64,000 bases of DNA from Acanthaster planci (lineage: Eukaryota; Echinodermata; Asteroidea; Valvatida; Acanthasteridae): positions 430,303-494,302 of the forward strand of contig NW_019091402.1 of NCBI RefSeq assembly GCF_001949145.1. Reading direction: 5' to 3'. The translations under genes and the position numbers were made by a program. This document shows, piece by piece, positions 56,779 to 64,000 of this stretch (the stretch's first letter is position 1; each line of letters begins with the position of its first letter). The notes beneath the pieces are model-generated. The model did no database searches. It saw only the letters and a program-made list of their open reading frames with translations, and was not told where the DNA came from.

Positions 56779-58554
56779 TTAACGTTGAGTTTCCAAGGTT
56801 GCAGGTTGGTACACAGCTGCCTTCGACTTTGGCAGTGGTTCCTTGCCAAGGATGATGTCAGCAGCTTTCTCTGCGATCATGATGGTTGGAGCATTGAGGT
56901 TGCAACTGGGAATGCTGGGCATGATAGATGCATCAACGACTCTTAGATTCTCTACGCCTACAACCCTTGTCTGGCTGTCCACGACCGTCATCGGATCAGA
57001 GGTACTGCCCATTTTGCAAGTGCATGATGGGTGGTAGGCACTGTCCCCTGTCTTGCGGATAAACTCGTCAATATCTTTGTCGCTCTCGGCTGCAGCACCT
57101 GGCTGGATTTCAGGACCACGGAATGGGTCCAATGCCTTCTGCTGCAGGATTTCCCGAGAAAGGCGAACACTCTGCCTAATGTCGCAACGGTCCTTCTCTG
57201 TTTCCAAGTAGTTGGGCTGGATGGCAGGATACTCCTGGGGGTCTTTGGACCGCAATTTGACGTAGCCTTTGCTCGTGGCTCGCATTGTGCTGACGTGGAC
57301 CTGGTAGGCATGGCAGTGGCCCATGATTCGTCCATGGTCAATCACAACCGATGGGAGGAAGTGGAACTGGATGTCTGGGTGATCCACCCCCGGCTGACTC
57401 CTGATGAAGCCACCTGCTTCCAAGTGGGGCGTAGCACCAAGACCGCTTTGGAATAAGAACCAGCGCAAGCCGATGAGGATCATATTGTGGGGGAACTTCC
57501 ACTGCGCCGTGTATAGTGTGATTGGCTTGGTGCATTGATACTGCACATATAAATCCAGATGGTCCTGAAGGTTCTGTCCAACTCCTGGAAGATGTGCAAC
57601 GACGGGAATATCGTGCCTTCTGAGCTCATCAGCATCACCAATACCCGACAGCATCAGTAGCTGAGGTGAGTTAATGGCGCCTCCGCACAAAATGACTTCC
57701 TGAGATGCTCGTGCGGTGGTTTTCTGACCCTTCTTTAAGTACTCCACCCCAACAGCTTTGGTGCCTTCAAACAGCACCTGGGTTGTGAGAAGCTTCGAGG
57801 TGACTGTCAAATTCTTACGTTTAATGGCTGGACGGAGGTAGGCATTAGCAGCACTCCATCGCACCCCTTTATGGACCGTGAGGTCCATGTACCCGAAGCC
57901 TTCCTGTTGATAGCCATTCATATCATCTGTTTCAGGATAACCAGCCTGAACTCCTGCATTGATGAAAGCCTGATACAGTGGGTTCTTAGACTTTCCCCGG
58001 GAAACATGAAGCGGACCATCTCCACCTCTATACTCATCTGGTCCAAGTTCGTGGGTTTGAGCTCGACGGAAGTAAGGCAGGCAGTTTGCGTAGGACCAAC
58101 CCTCAGCCCCCTCTTTCTCCCAGCGGTCATAGTCGAGGGCGTTTCCTCTAACATAGCACATTGCATTGATGGACGAGGATCCACCCCAGACACGCCCACG
58201 AGGCCAATACATCTTTCTGTTGTCCATGTGGGGTACTGGTTCTGTGGTGTAGAACCAGTTATAGGTGTCCGAGGTCAGAGGGTACATCAAGGCAGCTGGC
58301 ATGTGGATCTTCCAGGAGAGATCCTTAGGTCCAGCTTCCAGGAGAAGGATCTTGTTGGTTGGCTCCTCACTGAGCCTGTTTGCCAGGACGCAACCAGCTG
58401 ACCCAGCACCGACAACGATGTGGGTGTACTCGCTCTGATCAGCCTGCACCCTACATATACTGGAGATATGAATGGTGCGAAGGATGTTGTGTTGCCATGG
58501 CATCGTCCTCCATCTTTGAAGACTCCTAACAAGAGCAATTCTGGACACATTCAT
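56779..58554 (-). CDS. CHDH: CHDH4: choline dehydrogenase, mitochondrial (591 aa, single coding exon, inverted)
   Basis: FAD-dependent choline dehydrogenase on the strand opposite to its three paralogues. A strongly basic N-terminus (R5, R10, R14, R16, R26, R35; no acidic residue before 39) is a clear mitochondrial targeting peptide. GAGSAG is at 49-54, GRVWGGSSSINAMCYVRG at about 120, GGAINSPQLLMLSGIG at 291-306, PGVGQNLQDHL at 323-333, the catalytic-His segment YHPSCTCKMG has His508, and NLNAPTIMIAEKAAD starts at 552. The residue before NLNAPT is Cys (PSCNLN) where the other copies have Gly. A splice acceptor (ttcttttcag, exon from 58577) lies 22 bp upstream of the ATG, the same layout as the other copies. 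It is the most diverged of the four in the middle third. Confidence 0.95.
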   Translation of the reverse strand: MNVSRIALVRSLQRWRTMPWQHNILRTIHISSICRVQADQSEYTHIVVGAGSAGCVLANRLSEEPTNKILLLEAGPKDLSWKIHMPAALMYPLTSDTYNWFYTTEPVPHMDNRKMYWPRGRVWGGSSSINAMCYVRGNALDYDRWEKEGAEGWSYANCLPYFRRAQTHELGPDEYRGGDGPLHVSRGKSKNPLYQAFINAGVQAGYPETDDMNGYQQEGFGYMDLTVHKGVRWSAANAYLRPAIKRKNLTVTSKLLTTQVLFEGTKAVGVEYLKKGQKTTARASQEVILCGGAINSPQLLMLSGIGDADELRRHDIPVVAHLPGVGQNLQDHLDLYVQYQCTKPITLYTAQWKFPHNMILIGLRWFLFQSGLGATPHLEAGGFIRSQPGVDHPDIQFHFLPSVVIDHGRIMGHCHAYQVHVSTMRATSKGYVKLRSKDPQEYPAIQPNYLETEKDRCDIRQSVRLSREILQQKALDPFRGPEIQPGAAAESDKDIDEFIRKTGDSAYHPSCTCKMGSTSDPMTVVDSQTRVVGVENLRVVDASIMPSIPSCNLNAPTIMIAEKAADIILGKEPLPKSKAAVYQPATLETQR

Positions 58555-58577
58555 GCTGGGTCATACGAAAGATCTTC

Positions 58578-61500
58578 CTGAAAAGAAAATGACATTAATC
58601 TGTATTTCAGCATACATCTGTATATGTACATGTAGAACAGTATTTTAATCAACATTCATGTCAAAATGGATTTTTTAAATTTGATCTTTAACAATGTGTT
58701 TTTAAGATAAAAATGAAGTCACTTTATTACATTTCCGAGGCAAAACACCAAATCTTTGATCCCTTTAGTACATGTATCTGAACCAATAACTGTTAATAAT
58801 TCAAAGTTTACATGTGGAAAACCCACTGCCTACATGTACATGTACATACCCTTCACTTTTATCAAACTCATACATGTAGATGGTTTTCTGTGGGAGGTGA
58901 ACGACTGGAGAAGAACAAGTCAATATTACGGTACCTTCCATTTTTCTGACGAAAACTTGCAAAACTTAACAACAAAAATCTTCATCAATACAAGTAACCT
59001 GGGAACAAGCAAAGCCACCATGGTACAGCATGGGAATGGAACTACTGTACATCAGCTGGCCTATTTTGGTTTAGGTTAAAAATGAAAAAAAATACGCTTC
59101 TTGTTTTCCCGACCTGCCCTATTTTGACTGAATGACCCCAAAGTCTTTTGGGGAAAAATTTGTGGAAATCTGATATTGGAAGAAAGAATAAAAAGTGTCT
59201 GCTGTACTTGTACACATACATGTGCGTGGTTTGAATGTGCATTGTACATTTTTATGCATGCAGCCAGAACCCTTTAGAGTTGTTTATTTCATTTTTAAAG
59301 ACAAATGCCAACCAACTTCTCTTGCTGTGAAATGTTTCCAGTTCACACAGTTTCAAACTGAATCAGTATAAAAATGCTGCAAAAAAAAGGAATAATTTTT
59401 CCTCCCTACCCAACCTGTCTTCAGATGCCATGTAAGGGGAAAGCATGTAGTTCTTTGAACCTTGGGTTACAAGTACTGGTAATTTTAGGGTACTGTCAAA
59501 CAGAGAAATATGCCGAGGAAAAAAAGTTAAAATCTTGCAACTGCTCCACAGCTGACTTTGGCAGCATTTTCTAAATACAGGTAGCATAATTAATTATTAA
59601 CCCAGGCATATTTCTCTGTTTGACGGTACTCTAAAATTAATCCCTGGTTCCAAGAACTATGTACGTGTATAAATTTAACAGAAAGCAAAGGTCAACTGTG
59701 AGGGACCCCAAAATGGTCTGTTTTCTGCTGTACAGAGTTGTATTTGAGTCCCTCACAAGTCCTTTCACAAATAAATGTATGTAGTTCTTTGAACCAGGGT
59801 TTAATTTCAGAATACCATCAGAATGCCATTAATACCACATAAAAAAGCTGACTTCCCACGACTAATCTACAGCTGACTTTGGCAACATCCCCTTAATAAG
59901 GCCAGTAGCACACAAGTATGAATGTTAACTCGGGAATGGGAAATTATTTTATACTGCACTGTATCTCTTTCCAGTGAATTCATTTTGATTTCACAAAATG
60001 AGAAAACAATTTCCCACAGTGGGAAAACATTTTCATCCCTTTTCACATGGGTGAGAAATATTTTAATGCCTTGTGAAATATCAATGTGAATGGGAGCAGG
60101 TACCCTTTAAAAATTTCTCATTCCCACTTACATGTAGAGTGTTGACTTTCAGCAGCAAATTAAAGCATGTGGGTTTACAAAATATGGCCCTGATCTCAAT
60201 ACATTTTTTCCCATCAATACCTTTCTAATTTTTCAGGTCCACTTCCTTTGCTGCAAGTTTGCTGAAAATTTTCGATGAAAAAAAAGTTTGTTTCAAAATT
60301 AACCGTGCTGTTTACCACAATTTAAAAGAAATGTCACAACATCATTGGCCAAGTGAATCGCATCTGCAATGAGATGGAAATTCTTCCTGAAAAGTTTCTG
60401 GACAGTAACGGGGGTTACTGTACAAATGTACATTTCAGGGTTCCTGTTGCAATAATGCTGCACCCACCCTGGGATTTTATGACCCTCAGGGCTTGAGAAA
60501 AGCTATATTTTGTCATAGATATCAGCCATCTGGAAATTTGAGTTATGCATGTACCTGTATATGGTATTTTGATGGGTTTTTGAAGCAGCAGGGGGCTCCT
60601 AGACAATAAACATTAATTCATGGGCACTAATGAAGCCTTGTGTCATGTACATGAAGGCCTTTTCATTTCAGTCAGTTACCTGATCACATGTTCATTGAAT
60701 TTGACTTTAAACTATTTTTGTTTGGCAAGTGGAAATAATTATAGAATGTATTCTACATGTACATGTGTAAAACCATATGTCGGATGTGGCATATTTGGAG
60801 AAAAAAAATTGGACTCTACATTTATAAAATTACCAACAAATCAATTGCCAGCCAGAGTGACATTTTGAACACATTATTTGCATCTCAGACATTGTCAGGT
60901 GGAGTGCGCCAACAGGTTGTTCACTGTGACCTTAATTACCACTGGCAATGACTGCAGGTTATATTTAGTGATAAAAGGGCCCACCTCTGAGTGTAGATGT
61001 ACATGTATTCTCATCTAACTGAATATGGTAAAGTTTGACTTGGGTGAACCTGATAAAATGTGTACTTCGGAATCTTGTGTAGTTTCGCCTGAGTGCTGAA
61101 ACCTTATATTACATGGATTCTGCACCTCTCCCTATTGTGCTTAAGACCTGCGTTAACTCTGGCTAACTGAGCTGATGAGATGCAACTGCAAGGCTAGCAG
61201 TAAAAGCACAAAAAAATCTCGGTTGGTAATTGCAGACATGTGCTGGAGTCCGATTTACTCACTAACGTGTGAAAACTGCCACCTGTATGGGCAGGATTTT
61301 CTACATCATGATTTTGGCTTGCAATGATAAGTAGAGTGTTAAATTGGTCCTGCTAAAACATTTATCACTTTGTATCTCAAACATGGAAAAAAAGACATCC
61401 CTAGAGGCATTGTACAGAGCAGGTGCACCAAGAAGCTGAAATTCAGAGTGAAATCTAAAAAAAAAACAGCCCCAATCGGCCGAAAGCTGAATTCTCACAC

Positions 61501-64000
61501 TGCTGCATGAAGCAAGAAACATACATCATGCAGTACAGCAAGCATTTAGAACACAAAAGAAGGCTATCACTGAAAGTCTTTTGTGACAAATTGCTTTTTG
61601 AATACCTGAACTGGAACTGAAGAATAACTTTATTCTAAATGCATTTGTCAGATTTTCTCTATAGTCTGGAGGTGTTTACCACTAATTCCTGAACGGAGGA
61701 TGTGCCAGTCTGGAGTGAGCCCTTTTTGTTAAAAGTTCTCTTTGTGGAGGAGCATTGGTTCACCAGCAGTACACCTATAAAAGCTACATTGTATTATCCT
61801 TCAGGTTGGACAGTGAGGAGAAATGTTCCTTTTTAACCATCAAACAATGCCCATTAACTGGGCAACAGTTTTGCAGAGCGATTAAAACTGACTGTAGACT
61901 GTTGTTTCTGAACTGTTTGTATTTTGACCTCGTTCCTTAATTGGGCAAGGAGATTAGTAAAAAAAAATCACATTTGAAAAAATCCAACGTACGCACTTTA
62001 TTAGACAGCTCATTTTGTAAGCGGGAACTCCAGGAAACATGCCCAGTGTTATGTTAAACACTTGCCGGTTTACAAAAATTGCCAGTTAACCTTCCTGTAC
62101 AAAGTCATACTTTAGATACATGTACGTGTAGCTGGATACGTGTAGCTTTCCAGGATCAGACAGACAGATCACCGACAGGTCAGGTCAAGTCGGGGCAGCA
62201 CATACATGTATGGTAAAACTCATGTTCATTCCACGTTACACTAAAAGCCTTCTGAGCTCCATACAGGAAGTCACTATTGTTGAAACTTTATTACGTTGCA
62301 TTAGACTAAATATTGTATGCGCCCATAGAAAACAGTGCAGAATTGGACAGAAACAGTGCCTGCCGCCTGGTGACTCTCAGGAGCAGGTTGACCTCGCATG
62401 TGTCACTGGAAATGCAAGATTATGGCAACAAGTTCTGTTTTCTTTTCAGTTTTGTAAGGGAAACCATGCAATGTTTATTCTTCATCGTTTCATGAAAAAA
62501 AAAACCATGTAAATGTAGATAGACCAGTAGTAGTCAAACCGTGTCCTCAGATCTTAATTTACATGTAGCCGCCTGCCACTATGCAAACAGGCCCACAAGC
62601 TGGAAGTTTTTATGAACCCTGAGTTGAAATCCACACAAGTCCTGTACATACAATGATACATGTATCAGTATGGCAAACATAATCCATGGATCCAAACAAT
62701 TAATGAGCACCTGCATAGAAATCTAGCGATTTACATTAGGCCAAACAAAAAATTAGTTGTGTTTCCTATTACACTGAAAACTAAATTAGGTTGGTTGGTT
62801 GGGTAAAATATTTTTTTTTTACTCTAAATTTTTATAGCCTAAAACACTAGGGTCAGATGATAGTCTGTATTTTTTTTGGCGGGGGGGTGTATATTTGTAA
62901 CAAGTACTAAGTCAGTGTCAGATTCATACGGCACATATGCATATCAATATTACATATCAGCACGTCTATTGAGTAGTAAAGTGGCTGGTTGTTGAAATAC
63001 TAACACACAAGAGCCGTCCATCTCATACAAAAAAAAAATTAAAACAATGCTATGTACAGGACGAGGTTTTAAAAATTAGGCTCAGGGCAAGGCACCATAA
63101 CTTTTATATTGTATTGATTTGTCGAATAAAAAGACATAGGTTCCGCGTGATTTTCTAGGTTAGGTCGGGTCTCCAGAAACACAGGTATTTTTTGTTTGGC
63201 CTTATGGAATGCACCCTTAACCTTAACCCCCTGCTGCAGGCTCTTGCATTAGAGAACATTCTGAAACCAACAAACTCCAACAGATACTGTGTATTTGTAC
63301 ATGCATGTCACTGTACCCAACCCGATAAACACAAACTAAGTGACTCGTTACAGTTTGAGCGATATGGTAAGGATGGGTCTATACAGTGTAGGATGACTTG
63401 CACTGCAGCAGTACCAAACCCGACAAACTCAAGCATAGTCCAGCAATTGGCACAGCAAGCCTGACACTGCACACAATGAACCCTGTGTGTCCAAACTTGC
63501 ACAAAATCCAACACCATCACCCTGGGCCTTTGATACCAAGTCCAATGAAATTCAACAAAAAGTTAATCGGGTATAGTATATGTACCAAACCTGCTTAAAC
63601 CTAGCAAATCTTGCTGTTTGAGTTTGATGGACAGTGGGCAGTTAGGGTTCAACTGCCCTCATTCTCAAATCTAGATTTTCTTGCCACAAACACTTTACAT
63701 TACAAGTGTTTATAACCCTCCCAAGGGTGTTAATGCAGTATCGACTCAGAAAGGAGCAAGCATTGCATTGCCCCTTTACACTCAGGAATTTCTTCTAAAA
63801 GTGTTGTTTTTTTCTTTCAGACCCTTTGCTCATTTTTCAGTTTGCCGGCACCTTTTTGTCACGATTGGAAAGAGACGGAACAGAAAAAAAGATTAAATAG
63901 GAATATTAGGACATTGTGGATTTTGAGACTTTTATTTTTGTTTAGTTTTTAGTTTTCCAGTTTTTTAAAGGATTTTTAGATGTTTCATTTTGTTAAAATG
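58578..64000. other. Repeat-rich region upstream of CHDH4
   Basis: No gene is supported. It should contain the CHDH4 promoter and non-coding first exon, which I cannot place. ACATGT palindromes recur throughout (for example 58621-58632, 58833-58848, 60755-60766). Mixed inverted and direct repeats lie at 59447-59880. Homopolymer tracts occur near 62807-62820 and 62870-62887. ORFs are short and unremarkable. Confidence 0.5.
59447..59880. repeat. Inverted and direct repeat cluster
   Basis: gtactgtcaaacagagaaat (about 59491) is inverted at about 59608 (atttctctgtttgacggtac). The word tagttctttgaacc occurs at 59448 and 59781, and inverted (ggttccaagaacta) near 59645. acagctgactttggca occurs at 59548 and 59870. 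This looks like nested insertion of related fragments. Confidence 0.65.

Noticed and set aside
1-64000. CRISPR arrays, operons, bacterial islands, rRNA or tRNA genes
   Set aside because: The window is spliced animal DNA. Clustered repeats are satellites or foldback elements, and I found no convincing tRNA cloverleaf or rRNA core sequence by eye.

Overview
The window reads as a piece of a draft nuclear genome from a marine invertebrate animal, probably an invertebrate deuterostome (echinoderm, hemichordate or amphioxus-like). The reasons are GT-AG introns, a long 54-bp-module collagen gene, SLC16-type and choline dehydrogenase genes with animal architecture, many non-autonomous foldback elements and a high density of the palindrome ACATGT. 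One N at 384 marks draft assembly. The exact taxon cannot be fixed from the sequence alone. All gene models below were built by reading splice sites and translated frames by eye, without alignment software.

Layout. (1) 824-11677, plus strand: the last 16 recognisable exons of a collagen gene. It ends in a FACIT-like NC2-COL1-NC1 block, and the 5' part lies outside the window. (2) 14296-19503, minus strand: an intact six-exon monocarboxylate-transporter-like (SLC16, MFS) gene, here MCT-A. (3) 23099-25850, plus strand: a broken paralogue (MCT-C pseudogene). (4) 31006-35982, minus strand: its intact close relative MCT-B, with the same six-exon layout. The pseudogene and MCT-B lie tail to tail, like an inverted duplicate pair. 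A decayed transposon-like coding remnant lies between them (about 26612-27430). (5) 40508-58554: four choline dehydrogenase paralogues (CHDH1, 2, 3 on plus, CHDH4 on minus). Each has its whole coding region in one exon and a 3' splice acceptor just upstream of the ATG. CHDH2 and CHDH3 and the roughly 3 kb in front of each form a tandem duplication. (6) 58578-64000: repeat-rich sequence upstream of CHDH4, with no gene I can support.

Biology. CHDH enzymes oxidise choline towards the osmolyte glycine betaine in mitochondria, so a local expansion is plausible in a marine animal. The SLC16-like carriers would move small organic solutes, but their substrates cannot be read from sequence. The collagen is an extracellular-matrix gene with no evident functional link to the others.

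The rest is dominated by mobile debris: at least eight terminal-inverted-repeat or foldback families, a SINE-like family with five copies, and a hexanucleotide satellite inside a transporter intron. I found no dramatic undescribed system. The most interesting signals are the CHDH cluster, with a chimeric 3' end, a likely gene-conversion tract and an insertion with a matching empty site, and the inverted transporter/pseudogene pair.
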